Below are positions 1 to 8,221 of a DNA stretch of 64,000 nucleotides, one piece after another; within the stretch, counting starts at the first letter, position 1; every line of letters begins with the position of its first letter. The DNA is taken from NCBI GenBank assembly GCA_963826105.1, contig CAWGWA010000008.1, forward strand, positions 62,001 through 126,000. The letters are read 5' to 3'. The notes beneath the pieces were generated by a model, which worked only from the letters and a program-made list of their open reading frames with translations, ran no database searches and was not told the origin of the DNA. Source of the stretch: WHTI01 sp963826105. GTDB lineage: Bacteria; Actinomycetota; CADDZG01; WHSQ01. Both the position numbers and the translations under genes were made by a program.

Positions 1-2
1 CG

Positions 3-719
3 GTCCGCGACGTGCTTGGAGGCCACATCGTCGGCGCGTACCTGTTCGGTTCCGCGGCCGTCGAGGGCCTCAAACCCCGCAGCGACATCGATGTGATGGT
101 GGTCTCGGGCCGGGCGACCACCCTTGATGAGAAGCAGAGACTCGTATCGCAACTGTTGGCCCTCTCGAAGAAGCCGCGTCATCTGGAGCTGACGATCGTC
201 GTTCAGAGCGAGATCAGCCCATGGCGCTATCCACCCCGTATGGACCTGCAGTACGGGGACTGGTGGCGGAAGGAGTTCGAGTCCGGTGACCTCGAACCGT
301 GGGGGTCGCCGGAGAACCCCGACCTCGCGTCACTGATCAGGATGGTGCTGCTGGCCGACAACCCGTTGCTCGGCCCTCCGCCATCAGAGGTCTTCGAGCC
401 GGTCCCCCGCCGTGACTATCTCGCCGCCCTCACCCACGGGATCGACGGCCTGCTCGAGGAGGTCGGGTCCGATTCAACCAACGTCCTGTTGACCCTCGCC
501 AGGATCTGGTTCGGCATCGTTACGGACGAGGTCGCTTCGAAAGACGCGGCCGTCGACTGGATACTCCCGCGCATCCCCCAGGACCATCGACCCGTGCTGG
601 TCGAGGCGCGGGCGATCTACTTGGGCGAGCAAGAACGTGAATCGGAGACGTTCCTTCGTGAGGCACCTTCAACCGCGGACTACCTGTCGGCAGAGATAGC
701 CAAAGCCAGGCCGGTCTGA
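3..719 (+). CDS. aminoglycoside nucleotidyltransferase, ANT(3'')-like (5' partial)
   Basis: The frame is open to the window edge, so the true start lies upstream; the first GTG inside the window is at 12. The N-terminal part shows the nucleotidyltransferase signature FGSAAVEGLKPRSDIDVMVV, in which the GS pair and the two aspartates of DID bind Mg-ATP. The C-terminal half has the helical DUF4111-type segment with NVLLTLARIW and ASKDAAVDWILPRI, typical of AadA-class streptomycin/spectinomycin adenylyltransferases. The family transfers AMP to an aminoglycoside hydroxyl in the cytoplasm. Chromosomal homologues in environmental actinomycetes may have another natural substrate, so resistance is inferred, not shown. 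It converges on the Mur-ligase gene at 776, with a repeat element between them. Confidence 0.8.
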   Translation, partial: VRDVLGGHIVGAYLFGSAAVEGLKPRSDIDVMVVSGRATTLDEKQRLVSQLLALSKKPRHLELTIVVQSEISPWRYPPRMDLQYGDWWRKEFESGDLEPWGSPENPDLASLIRMVLLADNPLLGPPPSEVFEPVPRRDYLAALTHGIDGLLEEVGSDSTNVLLTLARIWFGIVTDEVASKDAAVDWILPRIPQDHRPVLVEARAIYLGEQERESETFLREAPSTADYLSAEIAKARPV

Positions 720-725
720 GAGCGC

Positions 726-766
726 TCTTTCCAGTTCAGTCGCGCATACGACGACTCACGTGGAAA
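726..766. repeat. dispersed 41-bp palindromic repeat, copy A
   Basis: A 41-bp element bounded by an 8-bp inverted repeat, TCTTTCCA at 726-733 and TGGAAAGA at 761-768. It matches copy B at 23744-23784 in 37 of 41 positions without gaps (mismatches at element positions 9, 10, 14 and 17). Here it sits between two convergent genes and could act as a weak bidirectional hairpin. No transposase is nearby. Confidence 0.6.
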
Positions 767-775
767 GATCCGAGT

Positions 776-2300
776 TTAGCCTTCGAGTTGGTCGGGGAGG
801 TCGTTCTCGAAAAGCACGATGTCGCCGGCTCGCAGGATCTGGCTCATGCGTTCGGTGGCGGCGGCGAGGGTGTCGAAGGTCTCGACCTGAGCCCGGCCCC
901 CCTTCGCGCCGGCGACTATCGCATCCCGGTTCACGCGCGCGACGACCAGGAGGTGGTCGGCGACCGCTCCCGCTTGTCGACCGAACTCCCTGTTGGCGCT
1001 CTCCTGCAGCTCCCCGAGCTCGATGATCCCGGGGGTGACGACGACCTTCGTGGCTCCCTCCATCGAGGCGAGCACTTCGAGCGCGGCGGCGGCGCCCTCG
1101 GGGTTGGAGTTGTAAGCGTCGTCGATGACGGTCACTCCGCCGGCACCGTGGATCAGTTGCAGGCGATGCTCCACCGGCTCGAGTTCGGCAGCGGAGGCGG
1201 CCATCTCCGTCAGTGACCGACCGGAGGCCAGCCCGACGCCGACCGCCGCGAGGACGTGGCCGACCGAGTGACGCCCGAGGAGGCGAGTGGAGAATGGAAC
1301 GCTCTCCCCTCCCGACGTGACCGTGAACGAGGTGCCCGAGGGCGAGTAGGCGATCTCGCTCGCGGTGACGCCGGGACGTCCCTCGGGCCCGATCCCGTAC
1401 CGGACGACCCGCACATGCGAGGTTCCGTCGGCCAGCGTTCTGACCTCCGGATCGTCCACGTTCATCACCGCGGTGCCGTCCGCGGGGAGGTCACGAACCA
1501 CTTCGTACTTGCTGCGGCGGATCGCATCCATGGATCCGAAGCGCTCCAGATGAGCGGGCCCGATCGCGGTCAGCACGCCGATGCTCGGAGTCACGAAGTT
1601 CATCAACTCGGCGATCTCACCCTCGCCGTACGCGCCCATCTCGACGATGAGATATCTGTGCCCCGGGCTCAGGTGCTCGTTGATCGTCCGGCAGACGCCG
1701 AGCGGCGTGTTGAACGACCCGGGCGTCGCGAGGACCCGATCGGCCGGGCCGAGCAACCGGGCGATCACGTTCTTCGTAGACGTCTTGCCGAACGAGCCGG
1801 TGACGCCGACGACCAACGGGGCAACGTCGGCAAGCCGCTGACTGGCGGCACGAAGGAACCGAGCGTTGATAGCGCTCTGCACCGGCGTCATCAGGGCGTC
1901 CCCGAGAAGAAGGACGCGGGGAGAGAAGACGAAGACGACCCCTGTCATCACCGCCCAGGTGATCACGTCGTAGGGCCATCCTCCGAACGCGACGTGCATG
2001 ACGCCCCACGGGAATCAGGATGAGGAACGGCGTGATCAAAGTGGCGGTCCACAGGATGCGGTGTGCGCGCCCGGTCATGACGAGCGGCTTCTTCGTCTCG
2101 ATCCTTCCGAGGAAACGAGCGCGCTCGCGATTCGACCGGCACCACTCGAGGAACCGCGCCCACTTGTAGCCCTCGAGCTGGAAGACATGCAACGCGCGCC
2201 GGTAACGGAAGAACTGCCACACCGAGAAGGCCGGGACCAGCCCGTAGATGATGGTCCTCAGAACGATCGTGTAGCCGCTGAAGGGATCGGCGCGATTCAC
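776..2300 (-). CDS. membrane-associated MurF-like Mur ligase (frameshifted)
   Basis: This is a Mur ligase family protein that would join an amino acid or dipeptide to a UDP-muramoyl-type acceptor using ATP. The larger open frame (776-1999) carries the P-loop GVTGSFGKTSTKN and the late motif DAYNSNPEG, both typical of MurF. The preceding frame (start GTG 2300) supplies about 95 residues with two hydrophobic segments, ending FLILIP. Removing one base from the G triplet at 2010-2012 joins the frames through the sequence IPWGVMHVAFGGWPYD, giving about 507 residues. Classical MurF is soluble; the membrane N-terminus is unusual. The GTG start overlaps the hydrolase stop by four bases (GTGA), so the two are translationally coupled. 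The break is either a sequencing indel or an inactivating mutation. Confidence 0.75.
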
Positions 2301-3070
2301 GACGACCCTTGAGAGAAGAAATGATTAGTGACCCGGCAGAAGCGATCCCGCTCATCGAGGTAAGCGAAGTGCCCGGCCCCCTCGAACAGGACGAGACCAG
2401 AATCGCGGATGAGTGATTCCATCTTGCGCCCGTGCACTAGGGGAACCGCATCGTCCTCGGTCCCCCACACAAGAAGCGTGGGTGCTTTGATCCGAGGCAG
2501 TAGCCCCGCCAGGTCTTCGTTGACCACCTTGACGAGGATCGGCCGGATGGGGCCCGCGTTCTTGTAGTCCTCCGACTGGATCCTCTGGTAGACCGCATCG
2601 CGAACCGTGCGTCCGATCGGTCCCGCGGTCCCGACCAGCCGCGCCCCCTTAGAGACGGCGCGCTTGAGTCGCGCCTGCAGCGACGGAGGCGTCCGAAGTC
2701 CCGATGCGCCCTGCGCAACCAGCTTCTCGACGAGATCCTGGTGTGTGGCCGCCAGATACAGCGACGTTTTGGCTCCGAAGGAATGGCCGACGAACTTCGC
2801 CCGGGTCACCCCAAGGTCACGCAGGGAGTCGCGCACGAACGCGGCATAGTCCGGGGTCCCCCACACTCCTTCTGGGACGGGTGACTCCCCGAAGCCGGGG
2901 AGGTCGAAGGCGATCACCCTGAACCGGTCCGACAGGCAGTTGAGGACCGGGGTCATGGACTCGATACGGCCGCCCCAGCCGTGCAACACGACCACCGGAG
3001 GTCCGTCGCCGGCCTCGTAGATCCGGGCCTGCTGGCCCCCTGTCTCGATCGTTCTGAAAGGAGTTTCCAC
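2297..3070 (-). CDS. alpha/beta hydrolase
   Basis: An alpha/beta-hydrolase fold enzyme of about 257 residues. Visible landmarks are the oxyanion segment VVVLHGWGG, the nucleophile elbow VGHSFGA (GxSxG), the acid region LLVWGTEDDAVP and the catalytic histidine in GAGHFAYLDE. The fold covers esterases, lipases and C-C hydrolases; the substrate cannot be read from sequence. The start is uncertain: the frame stays open to 3307 but overlaps the GGDEF-EAL gene, and GTG 3070 is the first plausible initiation codon after that gene ends, with AGGAGAGG about 14 bases upstream. Its 3' end overlaps the Mur ligase by four bases. Confidence 0.8.
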   Translation of the reverse strand: METPFRTIETGGQQARIYEAGDGPPVVVLHGWGGRIESMTPVLNCLSDRFRVIAFDLPGFGESPVPEGVWGTPDYAAFVRDSLRDLGVTRAKFVGHSFGAKTSLYLAATHQDLVEKLVAQGASGLRTPPSLQARLKRAVSKGARLVGTAGPIGRTVRDAVYQRIQSEDYKNAGPIRPILVKVVNEDLAGLLPRIKAPTLLVWGTEDDAVPLVHGRKMESLIRDSGLVLFEGAGHFAYLDERDRFCRVTNHFFSQGSS

Positions 3071-3117
3071 GGGGGCGAGTATCGCCTCTCCTGGGGGGTG
3101 CTGCGACGTGACCTGCT

Positions 3118-5760
3118 CTAGCGAGCCCACCCGGAGGCGGTACGGCGGGGCACAAGCGGCACCACACCGTCGGCCCTCGAAGGCCTCGCGGAGCCGGAGT
3201 CGACCGTATTGTCCTCGAGCCACTGATCGAACTCGGGTGCCGGGAGGGGTCGGCTCACGTAGTAGCCCTGACCGATCTGACAGCCGAGGGCGACCAGGTG
3301 ATCCCACGCTTCCTGCGTTTCGATGCCCTCCGCCACGACCTCGAGTCCGAGGTTGCGAGCCAGGTCGATAACCGAACGCACGATGACCGTGTCGTTCTCA
3401 TCGGTGGACATCCCCATGACGAAGGAGCGGTCGATCTTCACTTCGGCGACCGGAAGACGCTTCAGGTACGACAGCGACGAGTAACCCGTGCCGAAGTCAT
3501 CGATCGAGAGGGCGATGCCCATCCGCTTCAGCGCCGACAGCGTCGTGATCGCCCGAACCGGGTCGGCCATGATCGTGCTCTCGGTGATCTCGAGCTGCAG
3601 AGCGTCGGCGGGGAGGTTCCACTTGAGCAGCAGTTTCGACACGAGGTTCGGCAATGTCGAGTCCATGAGGTTCCTGACCGACAGGTTGACCGCGACCTTG
3701 AAGTCGGCGTGGCCGTCACGACGTAGGTGACGGCAGTGTGCGAGGGCGTGGTCCAGAACGAGTTCTGTCATCGGGCCGATCAGACCGGTGTGCTCCGCCA
3801 GAGAAACGAACTCGTCCGGGGGCATCATCCCGTTGCGCGGGTGGTTCCAGCGGACGAGTGCCTCTGCACCCAGGACCTTTCTCGTAAGGAGATCGACCTT
3901 GGGCTGGTACCAAACCTCGAGTTCGTCGGCGTCGACCGCGGCGCGCAACTCGGCGACCAGTGCCAACCTGCTGGGGCTGTACTGGTCACGGTCGGAGGCA
4001 TAGATCTCGTAGCCGCGGTGGTTCTCCTTCGCCAGATACATGGCGACGTCGGCGCGCTGCATGAGGGTATCCGCATCGACTCCGTGAACGGGGTAGAGAG
4101 CGATCCCGATGCTTCCGTCGACGTCCAGGGTTAGTTGCTCGAGGTCGAAAGGGGCCGTCATCTTGGCGACGAGCTCGTCGGCCGCGCTGGTGGCGCTGGC
4201 GAGGCCTTCGATGTTCGGCAGCAGGATGGCGAACTCGTCCCCACCCAATCGGGCGACGGTCGCTTCGCGAGGCATGCTGCTCGACAGGCGGGCTGCCATC
4301 TCGACGAGGAGGCTGTCACCGATGTGGTGTCCGAGTGTGTCGTTGATCTCCTTGAACCGGTCGAGGTCCATCAGAAGGACCGCCAGCATCCCGTCGGCGC
4401 CCGCCTCCTCGATCGAAGACATGACGCGATCGTGGAAGAACGCCCGGTTGTAGAGGCCTGTCAGTGCATCGTGCTGAGCCTGGAACTCGTTCTCGGCTGC
4501 CTGGCTCGCGAGGCTGTCGATCAGCGCACCCTTCTCGAGCGCAACGCTGGCGTGGGACGCAAGCGTCTCAAGGAGCTTCAGGTCGCCTTCCTCGAACGTC
4601 CTGACATCTCCGAGGTGGTTCCCGACGAGCAGCTGTCCCACAACGTCCTCACGGTCCGATCCGAAGATCGGAACCGCGATCAGGTCGTGGATGCCACGAG
4701 CTGCGAAGTGCTTCCCGAGCCTTTCGTTCTTGATCGGACGGCTGAGCAGCACCGGCTGACCCTCAGCTGCGATGCGAGCCCACAGACCCTCGGACGGATC
4801 CATCGCGAGGGAACGTAGGGAGAGGGACTCTTCGCCGGGACCTTGCGATGAGAACAGAGCCGGGTGTCCGTCCTTCTCGAACAAGATGTACTCGGCGTAG
4901 TCGGCCAAGACCATCATCCGCGCTTGCGAGAGCATGGCCGAGACGACCGTCTCCGTATCGACCGAGCGCTGGAGCACTTTGGCCGACTCGAACAGCTTCT
5001 CCATACTCTGGTGGTTCTCGCGCTGGTTCGTGTATGCACGGTAGGCAAAGACCAGAAGGATGGCCGGGAACAGGAGCAGCCATCCAGACTTCGGGCTGCT
5101 CCACAGGATCGTGGCCGCGAGTAGAGCGATGCAGGCGTTGGCAAGTGATGCGATGGTCCCGAAGCCGACGACCTCAGGCAGTCCCTCGCGCTTCCCTTGC
5201 GCCATACAGATCGCGGCGTAGACAGAGAGGCCCGAGAAGATGTCTGAGATCAGGGTGGTCGAGAAGGTCCCCAGCCAGCCACGAGGCTCCATCGGAGCAC
5301 TCATCCCGACGACGAAGTGGAACACCGCTATCGCGATTCCGACCTCGAGCATGTACTTGGCGAGGTTGAACGACATCTTGAGCAGCGGCTGCTTACGCAC
5401 GAACGCGAACGCGAAGGTGACGCCGAGCATGAGAGCGAGCGTCAACTCGCTGGGGCTCGAGAAGAACAGCCCGAGGATCATGGGGATCTCAACGAGAGAG
5501 GCCGACACGACCTCTTTCCTCAGCTGGAGGTGAGCGACCGCTACTTCGGCGAGCGCGAAACCGGGGGCCAGCATCCACCATGGGATGTGGAACGAACCTC
5601 CCTGGCTGGGGACGTCGATCGAGTGCAGGAAGTAGATCGCGATGCCGGACAAGGCGAAGAGGACCGACAGCAGCCATACGCGCTGCTCACCGGACGACTC
5701 AGGGAACGGAAGCCGAAGCTTCCGTTCCCTCACGCGATTCGCCGCATCGTTGGTCTTCAT
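3118..5760 (-). CDS. membrane GAF-GGDEF-EAL cyclic-di-GMP turnover protein
   Basis: An 880-residue membrane signalling protein. Residues 1-240 contain about seven hydrophobic segments, followed by a coiled stretch, a GAF domain (about 260-410), a GGDEF domain with intact RLGGDEF (motif at 506-510) and an EAL domain with GAEALVRW (EAL at 633-635), DDFGTGYSS and VAEGIET. Both catalytic motifs look intact, so diguanylate cyclase and phosphodiesterase activity are both possible. The RxxD inhibitory site expected just before GGDEF is not seen (residues read PREATVARLGG). It starts 12 bases after the subtilisin gene and precedes the hydrolase and Mur ligase on the same strand. The GAF ligand is unknown. 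Confidence 0.92.
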   Translation of the reverse strand: MKTNDAANRVRERKLRLPFPESSGEQRVWLLSVLFALSGIAIYFLHSIDVPSQGGSFHIPWWMLAPGFALAEVAVAHLQLRKEVVSASLVEIPMILGLFFSSPSELTLALMLGVTFAFAFVRKQPLLKMSFNLAKYMLEVGIAIAVFHFVVGMSAPMEPRGWLGTFSTTLISDIFSGLSVYAAICMAQGKREGLPEVVGFGTIASLANACIALLAATILWSSPKSGWLLLFPAILLVFAYRAYTNQRENHQSMEKLFESAKVLQRSVDTETVVSAMLSQARMMVLADYAEYILFEKDGHPALFSSQGPGEESLSLRSLAMDPSEGLWARIAAEGQPVLLSRPIKNERLGKHFAARGIHDLIAVPIFGSDREDVVGQLLVGNHLGDVRTFEEGDLKLLETLASHASVALEKGALIDSLASQAAENEFQAQHDALTGLYNRAFFHDRVMSSIEEAGADGMLAVLLMDLDRFKEINDTLGHHIGDSLLVEMAARLSSSMPREATVARLGGDEFAILLPNIEGLASATSAADELVAKMTAPFDLEQLTLDVDGSIGIALYPVHGVDADTLMQRADVAMYLAKENHRGYEIYASDRDQYSPSRLALVAELRAAVDADELEVWYQPKVDLLTRKVLGAEALVRWNHPRNGMMPPDEFVSLAEHTGLIGPMTELVLDHALAHCRHLRRDGHADFKVAVNLSVRNLMDSTLPNLVSKLLLKWNLPADALQLEITESTIMADPVRAITTLSALKRMGIALSIDDFGTGYSSLSYLKRLPVAEVKIDRSFVMGMSTDENDTVIVRSVIDLARNLGLEVVAEGIETQEAWDHLVALGCQIGQGYYVSRPLPAPEFDQWLEDNTVDSGSARPSRADGVVPLVPRRTASGWAR

Positions 5761-5772
5761 TGATTCAAAGGA

Positions 5773-7653
5773 TCATTCCCACGCAGATCCGGACCAGGTG
5801 TTGCCGGACCACGTGTTGCCGGACCAGGTGTTTCCGGACCAGGTCACGCCGCTCCAGGTGCGCCCGGACCAGGTAACTCCGGACCACGTGTTGCCGGACC
5901 AGGTGCGGCCGGACCACGTACGACCAGACCAGGTGACTCCGGACCACGTGTTGCCGGACCAGGTCACGCCGCTCCAGGTGCGCCCGGCCCAGGAGTCGTT
6001 GCTCCATGTGTTGCCGGACCAGGTACGGCCCAACCAGTCGCCGCCGCTCCAGGTACGACCGTTCAAGCTCTTGGTCACCCAGTTGAAAGCTCTCCACTGG
6101 TCTCCGAAGATCGTGCGCTCGCCGGTGAGGTCGCGGCCGGCGTCGTCGGTGACGTGTGCAGAACCACGGGCCAGCTCGAGCGAACCGAGACCGGTCGCCG
6201 GGAGGTTCCACTGCCGTGACTCAAAGATAGTAGGTGTGCTCCGAGCCATCGCTGCCTCGAGGTCGATCTGCCCGGCACCCTGCTGCTGCGGCGGAGACCT
6301 ATTAAGGTGGACGGCCGTGACCTTGAGCAGTCGCTTGACCTGATCGGGCGTCAGCCCGGGACGCTGCTCGAGCAGGAGCGCGGCGGCGCCGGACACCACT
6401 GCCGCCGACTGCGACGTTCCGCTGCCACGGAAGAATCGGTCGCCGACACGACCGGCGGGGTGCATCTCATCGATGAACGAGCCGGGGTTGCGCAGGCTGA
6501 CGACGGATCGACCGGGAGCGACGATGTCCGGACCCCTAGTCACGTTTCCGCGGCTGGAGAACTCGGCCACGATGTCGTCCGTTGTATCCATGGTGCCGAG
6601 GGGATCCGAGCCACCGACCGCCAGGATGGTGGGGTTGAGAGCCGGGTTGTTCAGCTGAATGGTTCCGTAGCCCTGGTTACCACCCGCAACTACGACCACG
6701 ATGCCCTTACGCCAAGCGGTTTCCACGGCGAAGGAGAGAGGGTCGATGACGTACGGCTGGATCGAGTCGGTACCGAACGAAAGGTTGAGCACGCGGATGT
6801 TGAGGCCGTCGTCGTCGCGGTGCTGGACCGCCCAGTCGATGCCCGCGAGGACCTGCGAGACGTCGGTGGCGCCTTCGTTGTTGGCGACCTTGACGCTGAC
6901 GATGCGAGCGCCCGGAGCGACTCCCGAGAACCCGCCGGCGACGCCGTCGTTGCCGGCGATGATGCCGGCCATGTGGGTGCCGTGTCCGAAGGTGTCCAGG
7001 TAACGGACCTCAGGGAAGCTTCCTTCAAAGGAGAGGTCGGGACCGTTGACGATCTTGTCGGCGCCGAGCAGTCCTTCGACCGGAGCAACGCCGGAGTCGA
7101 TCAGAGCAACGTCGACGCCCTCACCGGTGAAGCCGGCGTTCCATAGGGCGTCGGCGCCAACGATGTCGGCAACCTCGTTCATCTGGCCCGTATAGGCGGA
7201 TCCGGACGTCCGGGAAGAACCGAGGAGGGTGACCTTCCCGTTAAGGGTCACGCTGTGGACCCCTGGGTTTGAGCGGAGCCCGTCAAGGCTGGCTTCGGGC
7301 ATTCCAGCGACGAACCCGTCGATGATCTTGATGTGACGGCCGACCGTCCCGCCGGCTGCCTTAACGGCCGCTTCGGGACCAGAGCCTGCGCCGGGGAGCT
7401 CGCGCACGATGACCGAAACCATCCGATCGGCGGTCGCGGCCACTTCGGCCTGTTGGGAGGGAGAAAGGGTCAACGCCAGAAGCGCTATCGAGATTGCAAC
7501 CGCCCACGCGCCGTAGAGGCGAGGCCTCTTACGCTCACCCCAGGTGACTCCGTATGCGATGTTGCCGAAATCCCGAATGCGCTTCTCATCAAGAACTTCC
7601 CTTCGCCTCGTGAACCGGACGCCCCTCGATAGGGCGTCGGTTTCCTCGATCAC
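5773..7653 (-). CDS. membrane or secreted subtilisin-like S8 protease with WSG pentad tail
   Basis: A 626-residue subtilase. A hydrophobic segment (about 47-65) acts as signal or anchor; an inhibitor I9-like region follows (about 78-140). The catalytic domain shows Asp186 (VALIDSGV), His224 (FGHGTHMAG), oxyanion Asn326 (VVAGGNQG) and Ser414 (GSGTSQSAA). The last 91 residues are a perfect five-residue periodic repeat with a tryptophan at 535, 540 and so on to 625 (19 in all), consensus x-T-W-S-G with x mostly N, V or R. The GTG start at 7653 has no good ribosome binding site close by and is uncertain. It is the first gene of a run with the GGDEF-EAL protein, hydrolase and Mur ligase. It probably acts outside the membrane; targets are unknown. 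Confidence 0.9.
   Translation of the reverse strand: MIEETDALSRGVRFTRRREVLDEKRIRDFGNIAYGVTWGERKRPRLYGAWAVAISIALLALTLSPSQQAEVAATADRMVSVIVRELPGAGSGPEAAVKAAGGTVGRHIKIIDGFVAGMPEASLDGLRSNPGVHSVTLNGKVTLLGSSRTSGSAYTGQMNEVADIVGADALWNAGFTGEGVDVALIDSGVAPVEGLLGADKIVNGPDLSFEGSFPEVRYLDTFGHGTHMAGIIAGNDGVAGGFSGVAPGARIVSVKVANNEGATDVSQVLAGIDWAVQHRDDDGLNIRVLNLSFGTDSIQPYVIDPLSFAVETAWRKGIVVVVAGGNQGYGTIQLNNPALNPTILAVGGSDPLGTMDTTDDIVAEFSSRGNVTRGPDIVAPGRSVVSLRNPGSFIDEMHPAGRVGDRFFRGSGTSQSAAVVSGAAALLLEQRPGLTPDQVKRLLKVTAVHLNRSPPQQQGAGQIDLEAAMARSTPTIFESRQWNLPATGLGSLELARGSAHVTDDAGRDLTGERTIFGDQWRAFNWVTKSLNGRTWSGGDWLGRTWSGNTWSNDSWAGRTWSGVTWSGNTWSGVTWSGRTWSGRTWSGNTWSGVTWSGRTWSGVTWSGNTWSGNTWSGNTWSGSAWE
5775..6060 (-). repeat. 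15-bp tandem coding repeats (WSG pentads)
   Basis: Degenerate 15-bp tandem repeats, visible on the plus strand as recurring CCGGACCA(G/C)GT. Each unit encodes one x-T-W-S-G pentad. About 18 to 19 units follow without indels between units, so the amino-acid period is exactly five throughout. Confidence 0.9.
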
Positions 7654-7839
7654 TTGTAGAGGGGGTCGTCCTCCCCCAAGCGGGGCTTTAGCCCTTTCGA
7701 GGGACCATTTCGAGGACCATTCCTAATGACTAGACCTCCAAGAACAAAAATGGCCCTAAAGGGGGCAAAAGGGCCGTCGCAGGCTACGACTAAGGCCCTT
7801 AGACCTATGCGAACTGGGGCCGAAGCCCCAAACGCGAAA
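7654..7839 (-). other. structured leader of the subtilisin gene, function unknown
   Basis: The minus strand here contains several short hairpins: GGGGC-TTCG-GCCCC at 7816-7829, AAGGGCC paired with GGCCCTT followed by TTTT around 7770-7803, and near-direct repeats of GGTCC(C)TCGAAA just before the gene. I compared it by eye with the cyclic-di-GMP-I and other common riboswitch consensuses and found no match. It may be a 5' leader with an internal terminator or just debris. Confidence 0.35.
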
Positions 7840-7866
7840 GAGCCCGTCGCCGGAGGCGACGGGCTC
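7840..7866 (-). terminator. rho-independent terminator after the 70-residue ORF
   Basis: A 12-bp perfect GC-rich stem, GAGCCCGTCGCC paired with GGCGACGGGCTC around a 3-base loop. On the minus strand it is followed by TTTCGCGTTT. It lies 20 bases past the stop of the small gene at 7887. Confidence 0.8.
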
Positions 7867-7886
7867 GATAGGTATGGGTTCTCGGA

Positions 7887-8099
7887 TCAGTAACGGACGG
7901 GGGGTGCCTCAGAGATGTAGCGCTCGCATGCATCGATCAGTTCAGCGACCGCACGTTGCATGGCGAACTCACGGGCGGAATCCGAGCCAGCCATCCTGGC
8001 CTCGTCAAAGGCCCGCTCCTGAGCACGACGGAGTTCGGTGTCCCTGTCGTTGGTGACGTGGTGCGATGCCGTTGCGCTGATCTGCTTGAGCTTCGCCAT
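7887..8099 (-). CDS. small hypothetical protein (70 aa)
   Basis: A 70-residue, charged, probably helical cytoplasmic protein with no signal or membrane segment that I recognise. It begins MAKLKQISATASHH and ends EAPPVRY. The strong terminator right after its stop argues that it is a real transcription unit. I do not recognise a family. Confidence 0.55.
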   Translation of the reverse strand: MAKLKQISATASHHVTNDRDTELRRAQERAFDEARMAGSDSAREFAMQRAVAELIDACERYISEAPPVRY

Positions 8100-8221
8100 C
8101 TCTCTCGCCTTTCGCCAGACCCCTGCCCGGGGCGCTTCGTTCGGCTAAGGATGGCCCAGCATCACCTCAGGTTGAATACGCAGTTCCACGTATTTCGGAC
8201 ATAGGGCACAACTACCGCGCC

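Noticed and set aside
12..719. Nucleotidyltransferase as an integron resistance cassette
   Set aside because: No attC site or integrase is visible; composition resembles the neighbours.
5775..6060. Short regular repeats that could suggest a CRISPR or VNTR locus
   Set aside because: 15-bp units are contiguous and encode the WSG pentads of the subtilisin.
7654..7839. Cyclic-di-GMP riboswitch before the subtilisin
   Set aside because: The conserved GGCAAACC and GACGCAAAGCC blocks are missing, although a GGDEF-EAL gene follows.
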